A stretch of 64,000 bases of DNA. Source: Acidobacteriaceae bacterium (GTDB taxonomy: Bacteria > Acidobacteriota > Terriglobia > Terriglobales > Acidobacteriaceae). The translations under genes were made by a program, and so were the position numbers. The DNA is taken from assembly GCA_030041435.1 (NCBI GenBank), contig JASHNW010000040.1, positions 1 through 64,000 on the forward strand, written 5' to 3'. Of this stretch, positions 44,331 to 53,335 are shown piece by piece (position 1 is the first letter of the stretch; every line of letters starts with the position of its first letter). The notes beneath the pieces were generated by a model, which was given only the letters and a program-made list of their open reading frames with translations, made no database searches and was not told the DNA's origin.

Positions 44331-45497
44331 TCATTGCAAAATCAGCTTGCCGATGGTGGCGAGCTGCATGTTGGAGGTGCCTTCGTAGATGGCACCGATT
44401 TTGGCGTCGCGGTAGAACTTCTCGACGGGGTAATCCTTGACGAAGCCGTAGCCGCCGTAGATCTCCACGGCTTTGCTGGCGGCTTCTTCAGCCACGCGGG
44501 AGGCGAAGAGCTTGGCCATGGCGGCTTCCTTCACGAAGGGAACGCCGGCGCCCTTCATGCGGGCGGCGTTGTAGACCAGCATGCGCGCGGCTTCGATCTG
44601 GGTGGCCATTTCCGCCAGCGCAAACTGGACGGACTGAAACTCGGCGATGGGCTTGCCGAACTGTTTGCGCTCCTTCGCATATTTCACGGCGCAGGACCAC
44701 GCGCCCTCGGCGAGGCCGAGCATCTGCGCGGCGATGCCGATGCGGCCCTCGTTCAGGGTCTCGATGGCGATCTTGTAGCCCTTGCCGACTTCGCCGAGCA
44801 CGCTGGATGCAGGGACGCGGCAGTCGTCGAAGAGCAGCTCGCAGGTGGAGGAGGCGCGGATGCCCATTTTGTCTTCCTTGTGGCCGACGGTGAATCCTTC
44901 GGCGCCGCGCTCGACCAGGAAAGCGGTGATGCCTTTGTAGCCGGCCTCGAGATTGACGGTGGCGAAGACGAGAAAGAGGTCGGCTTCGATGGCGTTGGAA
45001 ATCCAGAGCTTGCGGCCGCTGAGAATGTAGCTGTCGCCGGAGGGGCGCGCCTGAGTGGTGAGAGAGAAGGCGTCGGAACCGGAGCCGGCCTCGCTGAGGG
45101 CGTAGGCGCAGACGGTTTGCCGGGCGAGGCGCGGCAGCCACAGGCTCTGCTGAGCGGGCGTGGCCCAGCGCAGGAGGGCGTTGACGGCGAGGGTGTTCTG
45201 AACATCGACGATGACGGCGACGGCGGGATCGACGCGGGCGATCTCTTCGACGGCGAGGACGGCGGAGAAGAACGAAGCGCCGGCGCCGCCGAGCTCAAGA
45301 GGGGCTTCAATGGCCATGAGGCCGAGCGCGAAGAGCTGGCGCAGGATTTCCGGATCGAGCTTCTGCGCTTCGTCCATGGCGCGGACGCGGGGCGCGATCT
45401 CCTGCTGGGAAAACTGGCGCACGGTGTCGCGCAGCATGGTTTCTTCTTCGTTCAGCGAAGTGAGCGGCATTGCGATGCCGGCATCGGTCTCGATCAT
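44331..45497 (-). CDS. Acyl-CoA dehydrogenase (short/medium-chain type)
   Basis: 388 residues from ATG 45497 with AAGGGGA before it (an earlier start at 45536 is less likely). It has the standard ACAD architecture: an N-terminal helical domain, YALSEAGSGSDAFSL and KLWISNAIEADLFLVFA in the middle, and the C-terminal QIYGGYGF-like (EIYGGYGFVKDYPVEKFYRD) and catalytic IYEGTSNMQ. It is likely specific for short- or branched-chain acyl-CoA. It is convergent with the longer paralogue, separated by the small hypothetical gene. Confidence 0.92.
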   Translation of the reverse strand: MIETDAGIAMPLTSLNEEETMLRDTVRQFSQQEIAPRVRAMDEAQKLDPEILRQLFALGLMAIEAPLELGGAGASFFSAVLAVEEIARVDPAVAVIVDVQNTLAVNALLRWATPAQQSLWLPRLARQTVCAYALSEAGSGSDAFSLTTQARPSGDSYILSGRKLWISNAIEADLFLVFATVNLEAGYKGITAFLVERGAEGFTVGHKEDKMGIRASSTCELLFDDCRVPASSVLGEVGKGYKIAIETLNEGRIGIAAQMLGLAEGAWSCAVKYAKERKQFGKPIAEFQSVQFALAEMATQIEAARMLVYNAARMKGAGVPFVKEAAMAKLFASRVAEEAASKAVEIYGGYGFVKDYPVEKFYRDAKIGAIYEGTSNMQLATIGKLILQ

Positions 45498-45599
45498 GCA
45501 GTCCCCTTCTTCGGTGAGGCGCGGGCTGAGCGGCACCGCGGGTGCGGGCGCGTGCGGGTTCAGCTCCTCAGAAAGGGTCTACGCGGGGGCGTTGCGCTG

Positions 45600-46706
45600 T
45601 CAATCGGTAGTGAAGGCGGCGAGGTCAAATTCCCGGTCCGCATCGGGGGCGAGCTCGCCGACGATGACGGTGGGGCCAGCGCCGGAGTAGCCGGGCATGA
45701 CGCGGAGGCGCTTGAGGACCTTGAGAGCGAGGCCGGTGAGGGGCCGCTGCTGCAGATCGCGCACGGGGACCCAGGCGCGCTCGCCGAGGGGGGCGGCGAG
45801 GAACTTCTGCTCGGTGCCGCCGAGTCCGTAGACGGAGACGTAGTAGTTGGTGTTGGTGATGGAGTGGCGGACGGTGAGCAGGAGAGCGTCTTCGCTTTCT
45901 TTGCCATCCTTCAGCTGGGGCAGCTCCCACATGCCGGGCATCTGGGCGGCGTCGACGGGACGGCGATCGAGGAGGACTTCGGCTTTGGGCCACTGTTTGC
46001 GCTGCAACAGACCGAGCGCGGCTTTGCGGCTGAGCATTCTTTTGGTGCGGGGGGCGGCGTGCTCGCCCTGGGTGGAGCAGCCTTCGCGCAGGGGGCAGGC
46101 AGGACAGAGGGGCGCGCGGGGCAGGCAGACGGTTGCGCCGAGCTCCATCATGGCCTGGTTGAAGTCGCCGGGGCGGAGGGGATCGACGAGAAGCATGGTT
46201 TCGCGGCGGAGGCGTCCGCTGCGGGCCGCGCCGACCACCGGCTCGTGGCCGAGATAGCGGGTGAGCACGCGCTCCACGTTGCCGTCGACGGCGGCGACGG
46301 GCTCGTTGAAAGCGATGCTGGCGACAGCGGCGGCGGTGTAGACGCCGACGCCGGGCAGGCGGCTGAGGCCCGCAGCGGTGTTGGGGATTGCGCCGGCGTA
46401 CTCGGCCATGACGGCCCGCGCGGACTCATGCAGGGCACGCGCGCGGCGGTAGTAGCCGAGGCCGCTCCACTGCGTGAGCACGTCCGCTTCGCTGGCGCCG
46501 GCCAGCGATTCCAGGGTGGGAAAGCGGATCATGAAGCGGGTGTAGTAATCGATGACCACGGCGACGCGGGTCTGCTGCAGCATGGTCTCGGAGACCCAGA
46601 TGGCATAAGGATCGCGGGTCTGCCGCCAGGGGAGGTCCCTTGCGCCTTCATCAAACCACCTCAGCAACTTGCGACGGAACTCAGCAACCAGCGGTGTTGA
46701 CAGCAT
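45600..46706 (-). CDS. mutY: A/G-specific adenine DNA glycosylase MutY
   Basis: 368 residues. The helix-hairpin-helix glycosylase domain has DPYAIWVSETMLQQTRV and LPGVGVYTAAAVASIAF with the catalytic Asp in VAAVDGNVERVL. The 4Fe-4S cluster Cys are in the C-x6-C-x2-C-x5-C pattern of VCLPRAPLCPACPLREGC. A C-terminal NUDIX-like 8-oxoG recognition domain starts at about 235. It removes adenine mispaired with 8-oxoguanine. It is divergent from the adenosine deaminase gene. Confidence 0.95.
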   Translation of the reverse strand: MLSTPLVAEFRRKLLRWFDEGARDLPWRQTRDPYAIWVSETMLQQTRVAVVIDYYTRFMIRFPTLESLAGASEADVLTQWSGLGYYRRARALHESARAVMAEYAGAIPNTAAGLSRLPGVGVYTAAAVASIAFNEPVAAVDGNVERVLTRYLGHEPVVGAARSGRLRRETMLLVDPLRPGDFNQAMMELGATVCLPRAPLCPACPLREGCSTQGEHAAPRTKRMLSRKAALGLLQRKQWPKAEVLLDRRPVDAAQMPGMWELPQLKDGKESEDALLLTVRHSITNTNYYVSVYGLGGTEQKFLAAPLGERAWVPVRDLQQRPLTGLALKVLKRLRVMPGYSGAGPTVIVGELAPDADREFDLAAFTTD

Positions 46707-46817
46707 GCGAGGATTGTAACGGCATATGGCCGGCCGGCGACGCGCATCTTAGGTAACCGCTTTGCAACGGTGCGCCGGGGAGCAACAGCGCGATCGGATA
46801 CGCTGGACGGTTACCCT

Positions 46818-47822
46818 ATGGAGATTCTGCGGTACATCAGAAAGCTGCCCAAAGCGGAACTGCACCTGCATCTGGAAGGCGCGGTGACGGCGGAGACGCT
46901 GGTGGAGCTGAGCGCACGGCACGAGGGCGGGCGGATGGATCTGGCCGCGGCGCGCGCGCTGTTCCATTACACGGACTTCAGCGGCTTTCTGATGGCGTTT
47001 AAGGCGGTGACCGAGCACCTGCGCACGGCCGAGGACTACGAGCTGGCGACGTGGCGGATGCTGCAGGCGCTGGCGCGGCAGGGGGTGGTGCACGCCGAGG
47101 TGTACGTGTCGGTGGGGGTGGTGTACTACTGGCGGCGCTGCGAGTTCGAGCCGTTGTTCGTGGGCATGGAGCGGGCGCGGACGCGCGCGGAGGCGGAGCT
47201 GGGGATTTCGCTGTACTGGATTTTCGACGCGGTGCGGCACTTCGGGCCGGAGGAGGCAGCGCGGGTCTTCCGCAAGGCGGCGGAGCTGCGCGGGCAGTTC
47301 CCTTCTATCGTGGGGATCGGCATCGGGGGCGACGAGCGGCGCACGGGGGCGGAGCCGTTTCGCGAGCTGTATGAGGAGGCGCGCGCGGCCGGGCTGCGGC
47401 TGACGGCGCACGCGGGCGAGACGGTGGGAGCGGAGGGGATTTGGGGCGCACTGAACATCGGAGCGGAACGGCTGGGGCACGCGCTGTCGGCGATCGACGA
47501 TGCGGAGCTGATGGAGCTGCTGGCGGAGCGGCAGGTGCCGCTGGAAATCTGCATGACATCGAATCTGCGCACCGGGTGCTGCCTGCGGCTGGAGGATCAT
47601 CCGGTGCGGCGGTACTTCGACGCGGGGCTGATGGTGACGCTGAACTCGGACGATCCGGCACTGTTCGGGAGCGCGCTCGAGAACGAGTACCGGCTGGGGC
47701 AGGAGCACTTCGGATTCACGCGGGAGCATCTGCGGGAGCTGGCGGCGAACTCGATTGAGGCGAGTTTTCTGCCGGGAGAGCGGAAGGTGGCACTGCTGCG
47801 GGGGATGGAGTCCCTCGAATGA
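46818..47822 (+). CDS. Adenosine deaminase-family enzyme
   Basis: 334 residues from ATG 46818. The TIM-barrel metal ligands are visible: KAELHLHLEGAV (HxH), LTAHAGET (His and the following Glu environment), the SxxxN-type pocket ICMTSNLRTG, and LNSDDPALFG (Asp pair). It deaminates adenosine or a related purine (adenine or aminofutalosine deaminases share the fold, so specificity is open). It is transcribed away from mutY. Confidence 0.88.
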   Translation: MEILRYIRKLPKAELHLHLEGAVTAETLVELSARHEGGRMDLAAARALFHYTDFSGFLMAFKAVTEHLRTAEDYELATWRMLQALARQGVVHAEVYVSVGVVYYWRRCEFEPLFVGMERARTRAEAELGISLYWIFDAVRHFGPEEAARVFRKAAELRGQFPSIVGIGIGGDERRTGAEPFRELYEEARAAGLRLTAHAGETVGAEGIWGALNIGAERLGHALSAIDDAELMELLAERQVPLEICMTSNLRTGCCLRLEDHPVRRYFDAGLMVTLNSDDPALFGSALENEYRLGQEHFGFTREHLRELAANSIEASFLPGERKVALLRGMESLE

Positions 47823-48008
47823 CGTATAGACGGAAGCGGAATGGCCGATATAGAACAGCAGACACGAATGGGACCGGCGCGTCCTGGGCTATCATGGAGC
47901 CAGGCGGCGGACTCGCAGGATGGACTCATGGCGCACGGGGGGAAGCGCATGTTTTGTCGTTGCAGCAGGGGGAAGAGGGCTGAGGTGAGGGGGAGCGAAG
48001 ACCCGGAA

Positions 48009-48197
48009 ATGGGCGAGTCGCCCTTGCGCGCGCTGCGGGCGGTGGGATGGACGTCGGTTGCGCTGGGAGTCACGGCTCTGGGCCTCTACATTGGCCGCGA
48101 ACTGCGTCTGCGGTACAAGATCAGCCATCGCACGCCATCGGGGCTGTATTCCCATGCGGGTGAAGAGCTGGGCACGGAATACGGGATGGGGATTTAG
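48009..48197 (+). CDS. Short single-helix membrane protein, hypothetical
   Basis: 62 residues from ATG 48009: one transmembrane helix (VGWTSVALGVTALGLYIG), then a basic stretch (RELRLRYKISHRTPSGLY) and an acidic Gly-rich end. Longer in-frame starts exist (47841) but give unlikely composition. I do not recognise it; it is 186 bp downstream of the adenosine deaminase gene. Confidence 0.4.
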   Translation: MGESPLRALRAVGWTSVALGVTALGLYIGRELRLRYKISHRTPSGLYSHAGEELGTEYGMGI

Positions 48198-48649
48198 GAT
48201 CCCGCCGCTATCGCGCTGTTTGGGGATGACCGTTGGTTGGCCGGAGTCCGCCCTGGAGCTCCAGGCCTGACCTGAAGAACGGCGCTCAGAGAATGAAGCC
48301 CGAGGTAATTTTGGGTTCTGTGCGGCAGCGTTCGGCTCGCGTCGCTCGCTCAGGAGAGGCTGCTTCTACTTCGCTCCGGGCAGGCTTTAGAGTCGTGCCC
48401 TGATACAAGGCCGGGCCGGTAACCGCTTCGAATTCAGAGATCAACAAGAGCGCCGGGAAATTCTTGTGCGTATTTTGTGCGGCGGGCGATCGCGAAGATG
48501 AGGGCGCGGTCTCCTGCAATCGAAACTTCCGAGTTGCGGGTTAACCTGCCGCCAATTGTCCGAGTTGCCGGATATACTGCCGTTACGCGCCTGCCGCGAG
48601 GCAACCGGTGGGAGATTTCTGCGCCTCAACGCAGCACAGGGGTCTGCGT
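48198..48649. other. Intergenic region with a degenerate family A repeat
   Basis: About 48271-48410 shows CTGAAGAACGGCG, ATGAAGCCCGAGGTAATTTTGGG-like and GTCGTGCCCTGATACAAG elements of family A, with the central hairpin replaced by other sequence. The remaining about 240 bp upstream of the pseudo-receiver gene have no recognisable gene. Confidence 0.45.
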
Positions 48650-49039
48650 ATGGAGAACGCAAAGAAAATCCTGCTCATTGATCAGGACGACCACCGCCGT
48701 GAATCGAGAGTGAGCCTTCTCACCCATACCGGTTATCTGGTTTCCGTCAGAACCGATCACGTCGAAGCCTACCAGCTTGGCCATGAGGGCTCTTTCGATT
48801 TGATCATTGTCGCGCTGCACGGAGACCCCGCGAAGGCAACCCATTACAGCGATCAGTTGAGCAAGCTCAAACCAAAGCTGCCAGTCTTGTTGCTGGCCGA
48901 CGTGGGAGTCTTCGTTCCACCAGGCACTCTCGGCCACAGCATCGAAACAGGAAGCCCAGCAAGCCTGATTGAGGAGATCGCGAGAATCCTTGCGGGCACC
49001 ACGCACGTTCGTGAGCTGCCGATTCCGCCGCTGGACTGA
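48650..49039 (+). CDS. Receiver-like protein lacking the phosphoacceptor Asp (second copy)
   Basis: 129 residues. It starts ENAKKILLIDQDDHRRESRV, keeping the acidic pair of a CheY fold, but the beta3 position reads FDLIIVALHGDP with Ala for the phosphorylated Asp. It ends with a short Pro-rich tail (RELPIPPLD). It should therefore be phosphorylation-independent. It is convergent with an AAA ATPase gene (145-bp gap). It is analogous to the protein at 25472, though sequence similarity is modest. Confidence 0.75.
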   Translation: MENAKKILLIDQDDHRRESRVSLLTHTGYLVSVRTDHVEAYQLGHEGSFDLIIVALHGDPAKATHYSDQLSKLKPKLPVLLLADVGVFVPPGTLGHSIETGSPASLIEEIARILAGTTHVRELPIPPLD

Positions 49040-49184
49040 GGTCGATTGGCAATGTCGCTACGCTGAGGCGAGTCGCCGATTCGGATATTCCCGAGTGGCC
49101 GGCCATACTTCCCTTTCGGGCGCCGGCCTCGTGCGCGGCCGGCGGTGGAAGGCGTGGCATCCGGGCCGAGGACCGATGTGAGTT

Positions 49185-50663
49185 TCAGGCTGGTTGCGGC
49201 TGCGGCTGATGCGCAGGCTGCTGCGTGGCGCCGCGGTGGACGCGCAGGTTGTCGAGCGCGTAATCGAGGTAGCGGGGCTCCATCTGCGGAACCTGCTCCA
49301 TGAAACGACAGGTTGCGATGACCTGATCGACGATGAATTTGGGCTGATAGGCGGCCAGCTCGAGGCCTTTGTCGATTTCGATCCTGCAGACGATGGAGTC
49401 GAAGGTCTCGCTGGAAAGGGTGAGGCCCACTTTGGCGCACTCGGTCTCGAAGATGCGGCGGAAGGCGTCGAGACTGGGCGCGCCCACCTCGATTTTGTAG
49501 GGCAGGCGACGGAGAAAGGCGGGGTCCATCAGATCTTCCGGCTCGATGTTGGTGGAGAAGATGACGAGCTCTTCAAAGGGAACGCTGAAGCTTTTGCCGG
49601 TGTGGAGTTTGAGGTAGTCGATGCGGTTTTCGAGGGGGACGATCCAGCGGTTGAGGAGGGCGGTGGGGCTGACGATCTGACGGCCAAAGTCGTCGATGAT
49701 GAAGCAGCCGCCCAGGGCCTTGATATGGAGGGGCGCCTCGTAATAGTGGCCGATGGGGTTGTAGAGGAGGTCGAGCATCTCGAGGGTGAGCTCGCCGCCG
49801 GCAACGAGAAACGGCCTGCGGCAGGGAACCCAGCGGGCGTCGAGAATATCGTGGCGAACCGCGGGGAGACGGCCATCGTCGCTGAGGCCGGCGGGATCGA
49901 CGGCGACGTGAATGGCGGGGTCGAAGACGCGGATGATCTGGCCCTCGACGGCGATGGCGTAAGGCACGTAGACGATGTCGCTGAAGACGCTGGCGAGGCA
50001 GCGGGCGATGGAGGTTTTTCCGTTGCCGGGGGGACCGTAGAGCAGCATGGCGCGGCCGGAGTTCAGCCCCGGCCCGCACTTCTCGATGAGAGCGTCGTCG
50101 AAGGTGAGCGAGCCGATGGATTTGCGGATGCGGTCGAAGGTGATGACTTCGTTGGTGAGCTTCTGGTGGAGCACCTGGCCGTTGAACTGATCGAGCGGGA
50201 CAGGCGCGGGACCGACATAGCCCACCTGCCCGAGGGCGTCGAGCGCCCAGCGCGTTCCGCCTTCGGTGAAGCCATAGCTGGCGCCGCCAACCTTGTCGGC
50301 GCCGCGCACGCCCAGCGACTGCAGCAGCTTGCGATCGACGGCCATCTGCACCAGCTCGGTCACCATGCGAGCGGGGAGCATGATGGCGTCGGAGATCTGG
50401 CGGACGGTCTGCAAACGGGCGGAGTAGATGAGCTTCATCATGAGGCCCATGAGATCGACACAGTCGATTCCGGTGGCGGCAATATCGGCGGGCTCGGTGG
50501 GAAAGTGGTGCAGAAATGCATCCAGCGCGTTCTGGGTGAGCGCTCCCATGGCGACGAGGTTCTCGCCCAGGCGGCCGCCGTGGCTGGCCTGATGTTCGAG
50601 CGCCGTGGCCAGGTCGGCGGCCGTGACCAGTTTGGCCTGGACGAGCAGATCTCCCAACTGCAA
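49185..50663 (-). CDS. AAA-family ATPase with MshEN-like N-terminal domain
   Basis: 492 residues from TTG 50663; the true start is unclear. The N-terminal LQLGDLLVQAKLVTAADLATALEHQASHGGRLGENLV-type region (residues 1-40) resembles the MshEN/T2SS-E N-domain seen in secretion and c-di-GMP-binding ATPases. A middle helical domain precedes the ATPase: Walker A LLYGPPGNGKTSIA, Walker B-like GGCFIIDDFG, sensor VIFSTNI, and DPAFLRRLPYKIEVG. The tail is Pro/Gln-rich. The best ribosome site, AGGAGG at 50686-50681, fits ATC at 50675 in frame. Function unknown; it may act in envelope or pilus-related processes. Confidence 0.75.
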   Translation of the reverse strand: MQLGDLLVQAKLVTAADLATALEHQASHGGRLGENLVAMGALTQNALDAFLHHFPTEPADIAATGIDCVDLMGLMMKLIYSARLQTVRQISDAIMLPARMVTELVQMAVDRKLLQSLGVRGADKVGGASYGFTEGGTRWALDALGQVGYVGPAPVPLDQFNGQVLHQKLTNEVITFDRIRKSIGSLTFDDALIEKCGPGLNSGRAMLLYGPPGNGKTSIARCLASVFSDIVYVPYAIAVEGQIIRVFDPAIHVAVDPAGLSDDGRLPAVRHDILDARWVPCRRPFLVAGGELTLEMLDLLYNPIGHYYEAPLHIKALGGCFIIDDFGRQIVSPTALLNRWIVPLENRIDYLKLHTGKSFSVPFEELVIFSTNIEPEDLMDPAFLRRLPYKIEVGAPSLDAFRRIFETECAKVGLTLSSETFDSIVCRIEIDKGLELAAYQPKFIVDQVIATCRFMEQVPQMEPRYLDYALDNLRVHRGATQQPAHQPQPQPA

Positions 50664-50675
50664 TCGCGTGGCGAT

Positions 50676-51110
50676 GACATCCTCCTGAAATCGGTTGGCG
50701 TGGTCGTCGTACCGGGGAGCGCCGCGCGCCAAGACCGCACGGAGCAAAAAAATGCAATGCAATGTCCGTCGGTAACCAGGCTTTATTCCGGCAGTACCCG
50801 ATCGACGTGCAAGGTCGCCGCTCCCTGGGGGTCGCGTCGACCTGAGTGCAGCGGCCTTGGGGTACACCGACTCAGGAATTGCTATGGCCCGACGAACTGA
50901 GCCTACCGTGGCGGCTGACGATCAGCCCATCCCTCTTCCGTGGTGTGGCGCTGGGATCGATATCTGGCGTAGCGCCGGAAAAACGCCAAACGCGACCGGC
51001 ATCAGGGAAAAGCAAACGCGGATCCTTTGTCGCTCCGCTCCTCAGGATGACAGCGCGGGAAATTGTCTTTATGCGTTGGCTATGGTGGGCGTCGTGGCAA
51101 GCCGGGCCTG
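50676..51110. other. Intergenic region, no gene recognised
   Basis: The frame of the AAA ATPase stays open to 50867 but without family-like sequence or a suitable start. About 50995-51060 (GGATCCTTTGTCGCTCCGCT, then CAGGATGACAG) is like the GATCCCTCGC...GGGATGACA repeat at about 52978-53041. Confidence 0.4.
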
Positions 51111-51280
51111 GTGTCCCGCGTCTGAAGTTCCTTTTACAGATTGACGCATCGAAGTGGGTCGAAAGACACGCCGCAGGGGCTAAAGCCCAGTTTATTTTCG
51201 GCCGTATCGGCACGACTGAAGTCGTGCCCTGATACAAAAACGAAGACAGTTCCTTGACGAAAATTAACGACTCAGGACAC
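51111..51280. repeat. Family A element (full copy, 170 bp)
   Basis: It runs from GTGTCCCGCGTC to GACTCAGGACAC, a 12-bp terminal inverted repeat with two mismatches. Inside are GGGGCTAAAGCCC and CGGCACGACTGAAGTCGTGCC. A second, 3'-truncated copy follows at 51283-51405. Confidence 0.8.
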
Positions 51281-51282
51281 GA

Positions 51283-51405
51283 GTGTCGCGAGTCTGAAGT
51301 TGCTTTTCAGATTGACGCATGGAGGTGGGTCGGAGAACACGCCGCAGGGGCTGAAGCCCAGTTTATTTTCGGCCGTATCGGCACGACTGAAGTCGTGCCC
51401 TGATT
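51283..51405. repeat. Family A element, truncated tandem copy
   Basis: GTGTCGCGAGTCTGAAGTTG to GTCGTGCCCTGATTT, 2 bp after the preceding copy and in the same orientation; it lacks the right terminal repeat. The following 51406-51747 holds no gene I can support except a promoter-like TATAGT at 51735-51740. Confidence 0.7.
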
Positions 51406-51747
51406 TAAGAGCGTACCTGGAAGTAGTTCAGGATCATGTAGTTAGAAGATTGGCACAAATTTCTGTGGCAATTTTGTGGCTTCCATAACTGCCGAGCTTG
51501 TATACGTAGCTCTCACGCAATCGAACTTTCCGTATTGCCGGTGATCCGCTCGGAAAGCGTGTGGGCCCGCGCGGCACTGGTCGTCGATGAGCGCATTGGC
51601 GGACGTAGCAAAACAGGCAGGGGACCACTGCTGAAGCTCGCTTCCATGTTCGGGCGCAGCAAGCCCTCGAATGTGATCCAGTTCGCGAAAAAAACGGTCT
51701 GATAGGAACCGTCACGCGTGCTGATGGAAGGCGGTATAGTAGCCGCA

Positions 51748-52266
51748 ATGAACGGCAACTTCAGCAACCTGACCGAAGACGAACTCCGCTCCCTCTACGA
51801 AAGCCCGGGTTCTCTCAGCGAGGAAGATCATGAGACGGTCACAATTGAGCTTGGGGCTCGCGTGATGCGCCGGGAGCGGAGGGAAGAGTGGAGCCGAAGA
51901 TGGCGTCAACTTCGCGCTCTTGCTGTTCTGGCAGCGCTCGCAGGAGGTGCGGCTTGGGCCTACCAGCAACTCGATCAAAGCGGCATGATTTCTCACGAAG
52001 AAGACAGCACCATCACTGCGGCGAATGACTGGATCGTCGGTGAGAGTAAGGACTGCACATCGCCAGTACTCGACGCCGATACCGCTGCCGCTGTTCAGAA
52101 GGAGACGGGATACGCCTTCTCTGAAGTGTCCTGTGACGATGGGCCAGAGCACCAGATTAAAATTCGTTTCTACGGCCAACAATCGCAGCCAGAGCATCGC
52201 GTCGTACTATGGCACTGCACCCGAGCGGAGGACTCATTCACATGCAAGGAGACTGGTGCCCGCTGA
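51748..52266 (+). CDS. Single-pass membrane protein of unknown function
   Basis: 172 residues from ATG 51748. An N-terminal cytoplasmic segment (FSNLTEDELRSLYESPGSLSEEDHETV) precedes one transmembrane helix (about 59-75, LAVLAALAGGAAWAYQQL) and a periplasmic domain with four Cys (CTS, SCDD, HCTR, TCKE), which probably form two disulfides. The family was not recognised. It is followed 39 bp later by an HTH regulator gene in the same direction. Base composition is lower in GC than the core genes, suggesting acquired DNA. Confidence 0.6.
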   Translation: MNGNFSNLTEDELRSLYESPGSLSEEDHETVTIELGARVMRRERREEWSRRWRQLRALAVLAALAGGAAWAYQQLDQSGMISHEEDSTITAANDWIVGESKDCTSPVLDADTAAAVQKETGYAFSEVSCDDGPEHQIKIRFYGQQSQPEHRVVLWHCTRAEDSFTCKETGAR

Positions 52267-52283
52267 TTGATTGCAAGGCGTAA

Positions 52284-52296
52284 TTACACAGTGTAA
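52284..52296. promoter_or_regulatory. Palindromic operator before the HTH gene
   Basis: TTACACAGTGTAA is a perfect 13-bp palindrome (6-bp arms, central A) ending 9 bp before the ATG at 52306. It is well placed for autoregulation by the HTH protein. Confidence 0.6.
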
Positions 52297-52305
52297 GATT
52301 GCTGC

Positions 52306-52800
52306 ATGCCCATCCCTATGCTTTCTGTCCCTATCAGCAACCCAGAAGAGATGAAGCGCTACCGGAATTTTCTGGGTCTTACTCAGTCAGAGCTTGCATC
52401 GGAGCTTCAGACAACCACTACCTCGGTCAGTCGGTGGGAATCGGAAATCGTCCCCATCGCACCAATGACCATGGCGCATCTGCGCGAAATGATCGTCGTG
52501 AGGCTACAGCAGGAGATCAAGGGCCTTGTTGCGGCGCTGGTTCCGAAGCTCACAATCTCGCGGTATCACAGCCTCTTCAGCGTGCCCGACGCCCGCTTCA
52601 CCAAGGATCGCGACGGTCACCTGTATCTCGGTTCGGTTTATATCGATCCCGGTTACAAAAGACATGTGCTCTACCTTCGGGTCGATGATCGCAAGTGGTA
52701 CGGCCTTGACCGGGATGAGAGAGCCACCGAGGTTGACGAAGAATTTCTTCGCGGGGTGATTGCGTCGTCGTATAACTCACTCGCCAGGATACCCACTTGA
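52306..52800 (+). CDS. XRE-type helix-turn-helix regulator with C-terminal domain
   Basis: 164 residues. The HTH is EMKRYRNFLGLTQSELASELQTTTTSVSRWESE (about 14-46), a classic XRE/Cro fold. The remaining about 110 residues include a helix (MAHLREMIVVRLQQEIKGLVAAL) and a beta-rich part (YLGSVYIDPGYKRHVLYLRVDDRKWYGL) of unknown role. It is probably an autorepressor via TTACACAGTGTAA upstream and may also control the membrane protein gene. Confidence 0.78.
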   Translation: MPIPMLSVPISNPEEMKRYRNFLGLTQSELASELQTTTTSVSRWESEIVPIAPMTMAHLREMIVVRLQQEIKGLVAALVPKLTISRYHSLFSVPDARFTKDRDGHLYLGSVYIDPGYKRHVLYLRVDDRKWYGLDRDERATEVDEEFLRGVIASSYNSLARIPT

Positions 52801-53335
52801 TGCGTCAGTTCGAGCGGATTCGAGAGGCGCTGCGCCGATTGCTGCAATCTGACCGGAGGGATATCTGCAGCGTGCAAAGTCAACTTTTTGCCTTCAGAGC
52901 GAATCACTCGTTGACCGGTTCTGGCCGCAATGTCGGCCATACGGAAGTTTCGAGGCGGTGGAAAGCAAAAGGCAACCACAGATCCCTCGCTCGCCTACCC
53001 CATCTGCGATGGGGACCCGGGGCGCTCGCTTCGGGATGACAACTCGAAGGTGAGGGTGATGTCCGGACGGTCGGCAGTATGGAAGTGTCGACCGGCGTTT
53101 GAGGAACGCGCACAGGTCTGGGAAGCGTGTCGGGGCATCCTCCCCCAGGCCTCGTTTTTTCTGTGGCATATTGTGGCACCGCTTTGCGAATCTGGGGCTT
53201 CCTGGGCTTCTCGGACATTGGAGAATCATTAACTTACATAGAATCAGAAGCATTTTGAGCCGTGCCCTGATGCAAAAACAGGGAACGATTCCGGAACGAA
53301 GGTGTGGGACAGGCCGTTCATCCTTGTTTGCGGAG
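52801..53335. other. Intergenic region with repeat fragments
   Basis: No gene is supported. About 52978-53041 contains CACAGATCCCTCGCTCGCC and CGCTTCGGGATGACAAC around a CCCATCTGCGATGGGG hairpin, a dispersed palindrome type. About 53256-53310 has the family A tail (GAGCCGTGCCCTGATGCAAA then GGAACGAAGGTGTGGGACAGG). Confidence 0.45.

Noticed and set aside
51540-51705. Possible gene remnant ending in LASMFGRSKPSNVIQFAKKTV
   Set aside because: The stretch reads plausibly as a protein tail, but there is no upstream domain, start or ribosome site; left unannotated.
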